Shown here in pieces: positions 30,709 to 38,441 of a stretch of DNA of 39,879 nt (position 1 is the stretch's first letter; every line of letters begins with the position of its first letter). The position numbers were made by a program, and so were the translations under genes. Source of the stretch: Solirubrobacterales bacterium (GTDB taxonomy: Bacteria > Actinomycetota > Thermoleophilia > Solirubrobacterales > Solirubrobacteraceae); contig DAHUYQ010000040.1 of assembly GCA_027315115.1 (NCBI GenBank), positions 1-39,879 on the forward strand, read 5' to 3'. Below the pieces are notes generated by a model. It worked only from the letters and a program-made list of their open reading frames with translations, ran no database searches and was not told where the DNA came from.

Positions 30709-32378
30709 TGCGAACGATCGACAGAGTCCGACAGGGTGAGCAGCTCGTGCGGCGCAGGATCGCCCCATGGGTGCTCGATTCGGCGTTTACGTTCCGTACG
30801 TTGCTTGCAAGCGGTGTGATCCGCCTTGACCGACCGGATCGCGCGTATCGCGCGCTGGGCGCGCTGCGGCGCTGGGGCACCACACCCGCTACGGGCTATG
30901 CCGTGCAGTCTGCGCGCACGCCTGAGCGAGTCGCGATCTACGACGAGCTTGGTCCTTTGACCTTTGCGCAGGTCGAGGCGCGCACGAACGCCATCGCTCG
31001 CGGTCTGCGCGCCAGTGGGGTCGGTGAGGGCGATGGCGTGGCGGTCTTGTCTCGTAACCACCGCGGCTTCGTCGAAGCGACGGTCGCTGCCTCAAAGCTA
31101 GGCGCCAACGTGATCTGCATGAACACAGGGTTCGCCGGGCCGCAGATCGCCGAGGTCTGCAAACGCGAGGGTCTTGGGACGCTGGTCTACGACCAGGAGT
31201 TCTCATCTGCCGTCCGTCAAGCGGCGGCCGGTATGAACTGCTTCCTGTCCTGGCGTGGCTCTATGAGCCACGAGCATCCCGCGCTTGAGGACCTCGCGGC
31301 TCGTTACGCGTGTGGGAGCCTCGAGCCGCCGAGTGCGTCCGGACGTGTGGTGATCCTGACGTCTGGTACCACTGGACTGCCAAAGGGTGCGGCGCGAGGC
31401 ACTCCGGACACGATCGCGACGTTCGCGCCGATCTTTTCCAGGATCCCGCTACGAGCACGCCGCAGCACCCTGATCGCGGCGCCGCTCTTCCACACGTGGG
31501 GATTTGGCCAATTCGCGTGGGGACTTACACTCGGCTCAAACATTGTGCTGCAGAAGCGCTTCGACCCCGAGCAGACACTTGCCGCCGTGGAGCGCCACCG
31601 TGTTCACACGCTCGTGGTAGTGCCGGTCATGTTGAAACGCATACTCGATCTGCCGCCGGAGACCATCGCTCGCTATGACACCGACAGCCTGCGCGTGATC
31701 GCGGTGAGCGGCTCAGCCCTCCCCGGCGAACTGGCCCTCGGGGTGATGGACACCTTTGGAGACGTGCTCTACAACCTGTATGGCTCGACTGAGGTCGCAT
31801 GGGCGAGCATCGCAGGCCCCGCTGAGTTGCGAGCCGCCCCCGGCACCGCCGGCACACCGCCCCGCGGCACCGTCGTCCGCATCTATGACCAGGATGGGAA
31901 CGAGGCCCCGCGTGGCGATACCGGCCGGATCTTCGTCGGCAACGAGCTCATGTTCGATGGTTACACCGGCGGCGGGACGAAGGCCTCGATCGACGGGCTG
32001 ATGAGCACAGGCGATCTCGGCTACCTCGACGAGGCCGGCCGCCTCTTCGTCGCTGGCCGCGATGACGAGATGATCGTCTCGGGCGGCGAGAACGTCTTCC
32101 CGCGCGAGATAGAGGATGTCCTCGCCGACCACGACGCGGTAAAGGAGGTAGCGGTGATCGGCGTTGCGGACGAGCAGTTCGGCCAGCGGCTACGTGCCTT
32201 CGTCGTCCCACATGCAGACAAGACCATTACCGAGCACGCGCTGCAAGATCACGTGCGTGAGAACCTCGCGCGCTTTAAGGTGCCGCGCGAGATCATCTTC
32301 ATGGGCCATCTCCCGCGCAACGCGGCTGGCAAGGTGCTCAAGCGCGAGTTGCAGACGCTTGAAGTGCCCATAAAATAA
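30708..32378 (+). CDS. AMP-forming acyl-CoA synthetase
   Basis: This 556-aa ANL-superfamily enzyme activates a carboxylic acid with ATP and transfers it to CoA. Motifs appear in order: the P-loop-like ILTSGTTGLPKGAARG, PLFHTWGFGQFAWGL, the YGSTE adenylate motif, STGDLGYLDEAGRLFVAGRDD with the hinge, VSGGENVFPREIEDVL, and the catalytic Lys in the GKVLKREL end. The N-terminal 70 residues (an Arg-rich helix, then ASGVIRLDRPDR) resemble FadD12-type proteins. It follows the TetR gene with a one-base TAATG overlap. Together with the thioesterase, crotonase and F420 enzymes it suggests a pathway on acyl-CoA intermediates; the acid is not identifiable. Confidence 0.9.
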   Translation: MRTIDRVRQGEQLVRRRIAPWVLDSAFTFRTLLASGVIRLDRPDRAYRALGALRRWGTTPATGYAVQSARTPERVAIYDELGPLTFAQVEARTNAIARGLRASGVGEGDGVAVLSRNHRGFVEATVAASKLGANVICMNTGFAGPQIAEVCKREGLGTLVYDQEFSSAVRQAAAGMNCFLSWRGSMSHEHPALEDLAARYACGSLEPPSASGRVVILTSGTTGLPKGAARGTPDTIATFAPIFSRIPLRARRSTLIAAPLFHTWGFGQFAWGLTLGSNIVLQKRFDPEQTLAAVERHRVHTLVVVPVMLKRILDLPPETIARYDTDSLRVIAVSGSALPGELALGVMDTFGDVLYNLYGSTEVAWASIAGPAELRAAPGTAGTPPRGTVVRIYDQDGNEAPRGDTGRIFVGNELMFDGYTGGGTKASIDGLMSTGDLGYLDEAGRLFVAGRDDEMIVSGGENVFPREIEDVLADHDAVKEVAVIGVADEQFGQRLRAFVVPHADKTITEHALQDHVRENLARFKVPREIIFMGHLPRNAAGKVLKRELQTLEVPIK

Positions 32379-32409
32379 AGCGCTAGCCGGCACCAACGGC
32401 TTGCCACCA

Positions 32410-34206
32410 TCAGAAGAACCGAAGGCCAGAGTCGCGCTTCGGCTGGCCGCCATGTTCAACAGGGTCGGTCTTAACTCCCCGGTGGGGAGATTCCCACAGG
32501 GCAGTGAACCGCGGGTCCTCAAACCAGCCGGGAGCGCGGACGATCGCTGGCGGCAGGTCTCGATAGACCAGCACGGCTCGGCCGCGGCCGATCTGTCGCA
32601 GCCACGGCGGCGGCGCCGCCTTCTGATGGGCAACGGTCAGGGTCCGCCGCGCCATGCCCGATGAGGTCGAGGCGTGGGCGACCGGCTCATCGCCGAGCAG
32701 CTCTGTCAGGTACCCGGCGCTTGTTGGCTCCGCCAGCGGCGGGATGAACACCTGGGCGGTCGAGGCGGCGCAGATCGCGTCGCGGGCAGCGCGACCGTAG
32801 CGCTGGTCGATCTGCGCGATGCTCTGCCAGATCGTGGCGATCACGATGCCGTGGTCGCCGCACTGGGAAAGCCACGGCGCGAGGTTGCGCACAGGCGCGA
32901 TGTTCGCCGCCTCGTCCATCAGGATGAACAGCCGCGGGTCCAGCGGCCCACTGGCGCGCGCCTTGACGATCGCCGCCTCGTACATGCTCGCCAGCAGCGC
33001 CAAGATCACCGGCCGCAGCGCATCCTGGTCATGTCCGGCCGCCACCACGTAGATCGTGTTGTTGCCAGCCAGGAACCGCTCTGGTGTGAGATCTCCCACG
33101 GCGCACGCCGCGACCTGTGGGTAGCGGTAGGCGCGCAGCAGATTCAGCGCCGACATGACCGTGGTCTCGCGGTTGCGCTCGTCGCGGCGGCTGACGCCCT
33201 CAAGCTGATCGGCGGCGGCCGAGGCGCCCGCCGCCTGCAGGCAGCCGATCGCGTCACCGAAGTCACGCGCGTCAAGCCACCTGACCAGGTCGCTCATGCT
33301 CTGCCCGCCGATCGCCGCTGCGTGCAACAAAGGAGCGAGCATCGACGCTGCCTCCTTGTCCCAGAACTCGTTGGCTGCGTTGCTGCTGTCCGGGTGAGCC
33401 GCAGAAGCCAGCGCTTCTCCGGCGCGAATCGCGCCGGGCCAGCTGCGTGCCGGGACCAGCGGTGTGAACCCCGCGCTTGCCCGGTCGCCGAACGGGTCGT
33501 ACACCCACACGCGCCCCAGACTTCGACGGTAGAGCGTGGTCGCGTCGTAGATGTCGCGCTTGGTGGAGAGCACGAGCGCCGGCCCTTGGTGATCCAGCAG
33601 CCAGGGCACCACATAGCCGCTGGACTTGCCGCTGCGCGGCGGCGCCACGACCATCGGCTGCACCTCCAGCTCAGCCGCAAGCGTGCGTGCCGGCACCCGT
33701 CCGATCACGCCGAGATATGGACGGCCCGCGGCTGGCCCTGGCACCCACAGCCGCCGCAGGTCCGCGGGAACCGCCCAGGTGTGCTGTCGCACCCAGCCAC
33801 GGTCGACCGCGCGCCGCGCCAGCGTGCGCTGCTCCTTGCCAAGCGGTGAGCCGGCTCGCCAAGAGCGCGCCAGGCGATGCGTCTTCCATGTACCCCAACA
33901 CAGCAGGGCGAGCGAGAACACAGCTGCCAGCGCGTAGCCAGGTGCGCCGGGCGCTGCCACACGCTCGACCGCCGTCGGAAACGCGACCGCAGGGGTGCCC
34001 CAGCCGCCGCGCAGCAGAAGCCGCCACATCGCACGAGCCGCGTCACCGAGCGGCAGTCGCATCGGCGCCTCGAAGGAGACCAGGCACGCCGCCTGCGTCC
34101 AACACCACGCCAGCAGCCCGCTCACCACGCACACGAGCGCGAGCAGGCACGCCACGCAGAACAACAACCTGCCCACGGGACGCCGGCCGACGCTTTGAGC
34201 CCTCAT
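32410..34206 (-). CDS. virD4: VirD4/TraG-type coupling protein
   Basis: The 598-aa protein is the coupling ATPase that delivers the relaxosome to the mating channel. Two N-terminal membrane segments are visible (LLFCVACLLALVCVVSGLLAW at 14-34 and YALAAVFSLALLCWG, about 91-105). Walker A is in VVAPPRSGKSSG (186-197). STKRDIYDATTLYRR follows and Walker B is LFILMDEAANIAP (426-438). IATIWQSIAQIDQRYG is a typical family segment. The start at ATG 34206 overlaps the stop of a 27-codon ORF (34203-34286) as ATGA, just before the first membrane helix. A longer frame from GTG 34305 lies in the shared motif. The gene is separate from the VirB-like operon. Confidence 0.9.
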   Translation of the reverse strand: MRAQSVGRRPVGRLLFCVACLLALVCVVSGLLAWCWTQAACLVSFEAPMRLPLGDAARAMWRLLLRGGWGTPAVAFPTAVERVAAPGAPGYALAAVFSLALLCWGTWKTHRLARSWRAGSPLGKEQRTLARRAVDRGWVRQHTWAVPADLRRLWVPGPAAGRPYLGVIGRVPARTLAAELEVQPMVVAPPRSGKSSGYVVPWLLDHQGPALVLSTKRDIYDATTLYRRSLGRVWVYDPFGDRASAGFTPLVPARSWPGAIRAGEALASAAHPDSSNAANEFWDKEAASMLAPLLHAAAIGGQSMSDLVRWLDARDFGDAIGCLQAAGASAAADQLEGVSRRDERNRETTVMSALNLLRAYRYPQVAACAVGDLTPERFLAGNNTIYVVAAGHDQDALRPVILALLASMYEAAIVKARASGPLDPRLFILMDEAANIAPVRNLAPWLSQCGDHGIVIATIWQSIAQIDQRYGRAARDAICAASTAQVFIPPLAEPTSAGYLTELLGDEPVAHASTSSGMARRTLTVAHQKAAPPPWLRQIGRGRAVLVYRDLPPAIVRAPGWFEDPRFTALWESPHRGVKTDPVEHGGQPKRDSGLRFF

Positions 34207-34286
34207 CCGGCGAGCGCTCCCCGCGCGAAGGCAGGCGGCAGGCCACGTGGCGCCAGGCGCGTCTGGCTGATCGAGCTGGTGCCCAT
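34203..34286 (-). CDS. Possible 27-aa leader peptide before the coupling-protein gene
   Basis: A short ORF begins at ATG 34286, four bases after the conserved motif. It encodes 27 residues (starting MGTSSISQTRLAPRG) and ends in an ATGA overlap with the VirD4-like start at 34206. It could couple translation of the coupling protein. I see no strong ribosome-binding site and no family match. Confidence 0.35.
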   Translation of the reverse strand: MGTSSISQTRLAPRGLPPAFARGALAG

Positions 34287-34290
34287 CACC

Positions 34291-34330
34291 GCTACTGACC
34301 GCCACCGGCTTGCACCGGCCAGCGACTTTC
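34291..34330 (-). promoter_or_regulatory. Shared upstream motif, copy C (before the coupling-protein gene)
   Basis: On the minus strand the sequence reads GAAAGTCGCTGGCCGGT (34330-34314), then 13 bases, then GGTCAGTAGC (34300-34291). It is the third copy of the element found before the VirB-like operon and secreted array protein 1; the downstream GGTCAGTAGC block is identical to copy B. Confidence 0.6.
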
Positions 34331-34744
34331 GACCCGCCCTCACCCGCGCTGCACCCAAAGCAGCTCGCCGACGCTCTCGGACCTGGCGCGCAACGAACTC
34401 GCTGGCCGCTCGGTGTCAGTCGCGGTCAGTACCCCTCAAAGGCCGCCCGTCCCTGGTGCGGCCCCGAACACGCAGGAGACACGCGCACGCTGTGCAGCGG
34501 CAGAGTCAGAACAGGCCTCGGACAGCTTCACCGCAGTCAGCCGACAACGGCCGTTCATGCGTTCCCCGCTGGTTGTCGGCGCGTCGTGTCTTGCCCCATT
34601 TTGGACACCGCCGGACTAGCGCTTCGGCCCCCTTTTCAACGGGGGCTTCCCTTCGCCCTGACGGGCTACGGCTCCGCGCGCCGGTCGGCGTCTCTTTTTG
34701 GGCGGCGTCACTAGCACCACCAACCACCAGTAAAGGAAACAGCA
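34331..34744 (+). promoter_or_regulatory. Hairpin-rich gap between the coupling-protein and SSB genes; candidate control or origin region
   Basis: No gene is supported in these 414 bases. They contain a perfect 9-base inverted repeat GCCGACAAC/GTTGTCGGC (34540-34548 and 34572-34580), a hairpin GCCCCC/GGGGGC with a T-rich loop (34627-34646) and GCCC-TGAC-GGGC (34655-34666). A CTTTTTGGG tract precedes the SSB gene. The divergent VirD4 and SSB genes must both have promoters here, and a transfer origin is possible by position, but no nic-site consensus is recognisable. Confidence 0.45.
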
Positions 34745-35146
34745 ATGAACAACATCAACCGAGTAGTCCTCACCGGGAACCTGACGACCGACCCCGAGCT
34801 GCGCGCCACCGCAAGCGGAACAGCGGTCTGCAGCCTGCGGATCGCCTGCAACACCCGCCGCAAGACCAGCGACGGCCAGTGGGTGGACAAGCCCAACTAT
34901 TTCACCGTCACCGTCTGGGGCGGCCAAGGCGAGAGCGTCGCCCGCTACCTGGCCAAGGGCCGCCCCGTCGCGATCGACGGGCGCCTTGAGTGGCGCGAGT
35001 GGGACGCCACAGACGGCAAGCGGCAAGCGGTAGAGATCATCGCCGACTCCGTCCAGTTCCTCGGCAGCGCCAACGGATCCAGCGGCGACGCCGAGCCCGA
35101 GACAGAGGCGGTCGCCGCCGGCGCCGACCAGGACATCCCGTTCTAG
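34745..35146 (+). CDS. ssb: Single-stranded DNA-binding protein
   Basis: The 133-aa protein is a bacterial SSB: NNINRVVLTGNLTTDPELR at the start, then the OB-fold strands TAVCSLRIACNTRRK and PNYFTVTVWGGQGE, LAKGRPVAIDGRLEWREW, and the conserved C-terminal tip DIPF after an acidic linker, which recruits partner proteins. It is shorter than most chromosomal SSBs because the linker is short, as is common on mobile elements. A purine-rich TAAAGGAAAC precedes the start. It would protect transferred or replicating single strands and leads the replication/accessory operon. Confidence 0.95.
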   Translation: MNNINRVVLTGNLTTDPELRATASGTAVCSLRIACNTRRKTSDGQWVDKPNYFTVTVWGGQGESVARYLAKGRPVAIDGRLEWREWDATDGKRQAVEIIADSVQFLGSANGSSGDAEPETEAVAAGADQDIPF

Positions 35147-35154
35147 AGCTCGCG

Positions 35155-35182
35155 GGCCCGCGCCCCCGATGGGGCGCGGGCC
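35155..35182 (+). repeat. Perfect GC hairpin after ssb
   Basis: GGCCCGCGCCCC (35155-35166) and GGGGCGCGGGCC (35171-35182) pair over a CGAT loop, nine bases after the ssb stop and just before the ribosome-binding site of the next gene. No T run follows. It may attenuate transcription or separate SSB synthesis from the downstream genes. Confidence 0.65.
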
Positions 35183-35210
35183 GCACGCTCAAGAGCCCAA
35201 GGAGCCAGAT

Positions 35211-35444
35211 GTGAACAACAAGACGACCGCCTTCGATCAGCGCCTCGACACGCCGCCAGCGGGGCGGACAGACCTGCGCACGTTGTGGCAGATGCCCGTC
35301 TCGCAACGCATCGCCGCGATGCGCCGCGGCGAACTGACACTCGAGCAGTGCTCTGCGTGGGCGGCACGCCACCCCGAGCAGGTCCCACTGCTCGACGGCG
35401 AGTTCGAGTACATCACGATCTTCACCCCGGAGGTGTTGGATTGA
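35211..35444 (+). CDS. Small hypothetical protein between ssb and the primase gene
   Basis: I do not recognise this 77-aa protein. It starts at GTG 35211, seven bases after AAGGAG, and is amphipathic and probably helical (ASQRIAAMRRGELTLEQCSAW-like pattern at about 30-52), ending GEFEYITIFTPEVLD. The segment SQRIAAMRRGELTLEQC is reminiscent of small replication-module proteins but gives no function. It overlaps the primase gene as TTGA. Confidence 0.65.
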   Translation: MNNKTTAFDQRLDTPPAGRTDLRTLWQMPVSQRIAAMRRGELTLEQCSAWAARHPEQVPLLDGEFEYITIFTPEVLD

Positions 35445-36394
35445 GCCCTCACGCTGAACGCCAACCCGACGAACTGCTGGCCTATCTGCGCCTTCTCGCC
35501 GATGGCGCCAGGCCAGCGCAGTTCTTCGACTTGCGCTACAGGCCGCCCGCCGGGCTGATGCGCCGTCGGTTCGTCTCCGTGCTGCGGCCCGACCAGCTCG
35601 CGCAACAGGTCGCCGTGCTCGCGCCCCGCGCCGACGTGTACCTCGGTGCTGCGCTGCGCGACCGCGCCGCTGGCGACCGTACAGCTATCAGCGGCGCGCA
35701 CCTGCTCTACATCGAGTCTGACGATCCACACGCCGGCAGGCGGCTGGCAGGCTTCGCCTGCCCGCCAGCGATGGTGATCGCCTCCGGTACGCCAGGGCAC
35801 CTGCACATCTACTGGCGGTTGCGCCACCGCGCCAGTGTCGCCCAGATCGAGAGCGCCAACCGGCGCCTCGCGCTCGCTCTGCACGGCGAGCCCGGCTGCG
35901 CCGACATCGTGCGGCTGCTGCGCCCACCCGGCAGCCTCAACCACAAGCACACCCCGCCACGGCCGGTCAGGCTGCTGCGCCACGACCCCGCCATGCGCTA
36001 TGCGCTCGCTGACGTGCTCGCCGCGCTCCCCGACGATGCCGAGCCCATCCGCAAGCCGGTGACGCCCACCAGGCCACGGCGCCTCACGCGCACCGCGCTG
36101 GACCGGCAACTGCTAGCGATCCCCGCTGCTGACTACGTGCGCACCCTCACTGGCCGGCAGCCCGACCGGGCCGGCAAGGTGCTCTGCCCGTTCCATCAGG
36201 AGACCGTCCCGAGCCTGCAGACCTACAGCGATGGCACCTTCTACTGCTTCGGCGCGCACTGCCACAAGGGCGGCACGATCTTCGACTTCGCAGCGGCGCT
36301 CTGGGGCACCGGCACCCGCCACAACGACTTCCTCGCACTGCGTCGCCGCCTGGCAGCGACGTTCGCAATAGCTCGACCCCACGGAGAACGCTGA
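35441..36394 (+). CDS. AEP-like primase with a C-terminal CHC2-type zinc finger
   Basis: The 317-aa protein appears to be a plasmid-type primase. The N-terminal half resembles RepB/prim-pol primases: HLLYIESDDPHA with the metal-binding acidic pair, AMVIASGTPGHLHIYWRL, and RLLRPPGSLNHK (about residues 85-170). The C-terminal part carries a DnaG-like zinc finger: CPFHQETVPSLQTYSDGTFY followed by CFGAHCHKGGTIFDF (about 246-285). There is no TOPRIM domain. The likely start is TTG 35441, coupled to the previous gene; a longer frame from 35285 would overlap it. It probably makes primers on the element's single strand during transfer or replication. Confidence 0.75.
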   Translation: MSPHAERQPDELLAYLRLLADGARPAQFFDLRYRPPAGLMRRRFVSVLRPDQLAQQVAVLAPRADVYLGAALRDRAAGDRTAISGAHLLYIESDDPHAGRRLAGFACPPAMVIASGTPGHLHIYWRLRHRASVAQIESANRRLALALHGEPGCADIVRLLRPPGSLNHKHTPPRPVRLLRHDPAMRYALADVLAALPDDAEPIRKPVTPTRPRRLTRTALDRQLLAIPAADYVRTLTGRQPDRAGKVLCPFHQETVPSLQTYSDGTFYCFGAHCHKGGTIFDFAAALWGTGTRHNDFLALRRRLAATFAIARPHGER

Positions 36395-36855
36395 TGTCAG
36401 GCGACTCGACAACCAGCCAGCGCAGCACCATGCTCACGGAGGCGGAGACCGTGCACCTGATGACGCGCTGCGTTCTCAACAACGGCCCCGAGCCCAACTA
36501 CGCCACAGAGAAGCTGCTACGCGCCTTCAAGGCGCTTGTCATCGCGCTCATACGCGACCTGCGCGTAGACCCACTACGGCTCATCCAGGTTATAGACACC
36601 GAGCGCGCGGCGGTCGACCAGGGCCGCGGTGCGCCCCGCTGGCGATGGGGGCAATGCCCTCGCTGCCACGCCGAGGCATGGATCGGGACAAGCGGCACCG
36701 CCCTCGATCTCGCCTGCTCCCACGGCTGCGGCGGCTTCTCGATCTGGAGCTACCTGGAGGCTGCGTACCAGTGGGAGCAAAGGAACGGCACGCCGTTCGA
36801 CCGGCGCACCTTCGACGCCAAAGGGCGCCCCGCTGACAGGCCGGCTCACCGATGA
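36394..36855 (+). CDS. Hypothetical protein with a zinc-ribbon-like Cys cluster
   Basis: The 153-aa protein starts in a TGATG overlap with the primase. An N-terminal helical part (ETVHLMTRCVLNNGPEPN, then KALVIALIRDLRVDP) is followed by CPRCHAEAWIG and, about 20 residues on, CSHGCGGFSIW, a four-Cys pattern typical of zinc ribbons (about residues 88-114). It probably works with the primase on nucleic acid, by position only. I know no family for it. Confidence 0.65.
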   Translation: MSGDSTTSQRSTMLTEAETVHLMTRCVLNNGPEPNYATEKLLRAFKALVIALIRDLRVDPLRLIQVIDTERAAVDQGRGAPRWRWGQCPRCHAEAWIGTSGTALDLACSHGCGGFSIWSYLEAAYQWEQRNGTPFDRRTFDAKGRPADRPAHR

Positions 36856-37403
36856 TCGCACTCGTCCGCCGGCCTGCGCTCGCTGCGATGCTGCTCATCC
36901 TGCTGACGCGCTGCGCGTCGCCGATTGGCACTGGACGCTCACCCGCCGGCCAGCCGCGATCGCGCTGCGTGGAGCGCCACGGCCTGCCCGATCCTCGCTG
37001 TACGCCCGGAGCGACCCGCGCCGGCATCTCGCTCGCCATCATCTGTGCCTACCACTACAGCCACTCAGTACGCCCGCCCGAGAGCTACACGGAGCCGCTG
37101 AAGCTCCGCCAGATGCGCGCCTACGGCCTGCCGGGGTCGCCGCGCCGATACGAGGAGGACCATCTCGTGCCGCTCTCGATCGGTGGGGCGCCGCGCAACC
37201 CGCGCAACCTCTGGCCCGAGCCGCGCAGCGGCCGTTACGACGCCGGGCAAAAGGACCGCCTTGAGACCTGGGCAGCACGGATGGCCTGTGCCCACCAAAT
37301 ACCGCTGGTGAGGCTTCAGCGCGAGATGGCACGCGACTGGATCGCCCTCTACCATGCCGCAGGTGGCCCGGCCGTGCTGCGCGCCGACCCACCCGGAGGC
37401 TGA
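36852..37403 (+). CDS. HNH-like nuclease with an N-terminal export signal
   Basis: The 183-aa product starts in an ATGA overlap. It has a short hydrophobic signal (ALAAMLLILLT, residues 9-19) and Cys21, though RC does not fit a classical lipobox. The rest matches a small HNH-type fold: YEEDHLVPLSIGG (Asp-His at 103-104), NPRNLWPEP (Asn120) and AGQKDRLETW. The YGLPG.PR segment precedes the catalytic strand as in related mobile-element proteins. A nuclease exported by a conjugative element could serve in DNA uptake defence or in competitor killing. The substrate is not known. Confidence 0.7.
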   Translation: MIALVRRPALAAMLLILLTRCASPIGTGRSPAGQPRSRCVERHGLPDPRCTPGATRAGISLAIICAYHYSHSVRPPESYTEPLKLRQMRAYGLPGSPRRYEEDHLVPLSIGGAPRNPRNLWPEPRSGRYDAGQKDRLETWAARMACAHQIPLVRLQREMARDWIALYHAAGGPAVLRADPPGG

Positions 37404-37408
37404 CCCCG

Positions 37409-37563
37409 TGCTCCGCGCGTGGCTCAGACTGCTACCAGCACGTCCCCTCATCGAGCGGGTGAAGAACCGCGGCGCCAGGAGCGCGATTGACGTGCCCGCC
37501 GGTGACCATCGACGGGCTGCGGCGCGTCGAGCGGCAGCCGGCTCTTGGCGCGCCACGCGCTGA
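37409..37563 (+). CDS. Possible small basic protein
   Basis: GTG 37409 follows GGAGG eight bases downstream and opens a 51-codon frame with a basic, Arg- and Ala-rich product (starting VLRAWLRLLPARPLIERVKN). I know no family for it. The region 37404-37691 otherwise has no supported gene. A frame from 37487 is an alternative but lacks a ribosome-binding site. Confidence 0.3.
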
Positions 37564-37691
37564 ACTGGACCTGCTGACAGCGGTCGGGCTCTGGGCCGAG
37601 ATCCCCGCAGATGATTGCACGCTGCGCGTGCGGATTCATTGGGGGATCGGCTCCGCACCTACAGGCAGCCGCCTACCAGGAAGGAAGCGCG

Positions 37692-38276
37692 ATGATGCAC
37701 GAGACCAGATCGTCCTCGCCGGGACATCCCACCTACGCGGGTATCGGCTCGCGGGCCACACCGCCCGTCGTCCTGGCCCTGATGAGCCGTGCCGCTGCCT
37801 GGCTGGCCCGTGAGGGGTGGGTGCTCCGCACCGGCATGGCCAGCGGAGCCGACCAGGCGTTCTACCGCGGCGCCGACCGGCTGGGAGCATGTGAGCTCTA
37901 TCTGCCGTGGCTGAGCTTCGAACGCGACGCGCGCACGCACCAGGGTGACCGGCAGCAGCGTGTGTTTGGGCAGCCCACACCGGAGGCGTACGACATGGCC
38001 GCCCGGTATCACCCCAACTGGTCACGACTGACGCAGCCCGCACGCGCGCTGCACGCCCGCAACTGCCACCAGGTGCTTGGTGCTCAGCTTGCAAGCCCGG
38101 CTCGCTTCGTGATCTGCTGGACACCGGATGGCAGTCTCGACGGCCGCGGCAGGCGCGGCGGCGGCACCGGGCAGGCGCTGCGCATCGCTCACCAGCACGG
38201 CATCCCCGTCTTCAATCTCGCCCGCCCGGAGCATCACGCGCGGCTTCTTCGCTGCGGCGACCCGCTCGCAGGCTGA
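37692..38276 (+). CDS. SLOG/DprA-like Rossmann-fold protein
   Basis: The 194-aa protein has the hallmark TYAGIGSRATPP (about residues 14-25) and LRTGMASGADQAFYRGAD (about 46-63), as in the DprA/Smf and LOG-like nucleotide-binding superfamily. ELYLPWLSF and RFVICWTPDG follow, with GGTGQALRIAHQHGIPVFNL near the C-terminus (GG-x-G nucleotide loop). ATG 37692 follows GGAAGGAAGC. SLOG proteins bind or sense nucleotides, and this subgroup is common on phages and mobile elements, where it is annotated as DNA-recombination-mediator-like. Its role may be in DNA protection or in a nucleotide-sensing defence. Confidence 0.78.
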   Translation: MMHETRSSSPGHPTYAGIGSRATPPVVLALMSRAAAWLAREGWVLRTGMASGADQAFYRGADRLGACELYLPWLSFERDARTHQGDRQQRVFGQPTPEAYDMAARYHPNWSRLTQPARALHARNCHQVLGAQLASPARFVICWTPDGSLDGRGRRGGGTGQALRIAHQHGIPVFNLARPEHHARLLRCGDPLAG

Positions 38277-38347
38277 GAGCCCATACCGGGCGGCGTCGAT
38301 CTTCGGAGTCACACATCGACCGATTGGAAGTGTGGTCGGCGGGCGCC

Positions 38348-38433
38348 GGCAGCCCAGATTATCGCACCCCTGCGGGGGTGCGCGGGGCTGCCGACCGGCA
38401 CCCGCATCCGAGTGGGAGCCCGAACGCGAAAGG
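38348..38433 (+). promoter_or_regulatory. Structured leader, copy 3 (before the gene at 38442)
   Basis: An outer stem GGCAGCCC/GGGGCTGCC (38348-38355 with 38384-38392) encloses GATTAT and a hairpin CGCACCCC/GGGGTGCG (38363-38382). GGCACCC with GGGAGCC (38397-38403 and 38414-38420) forms a second, imperfect hairpin, followed by GCGAAAGG before ATG 38442. It matches the leaders at 4536 and 5640 in layout, with different stem bases. Confidence 0.6.
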
Positions 38434-38441
38434 TACGCGGC

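Noticed and set aside
33877..34989. 370-codon plus-strand frame running into ssb
   Set aside because: It covers the antisense of virD4, the hairpin region and the start of ssb in the wrong frame.
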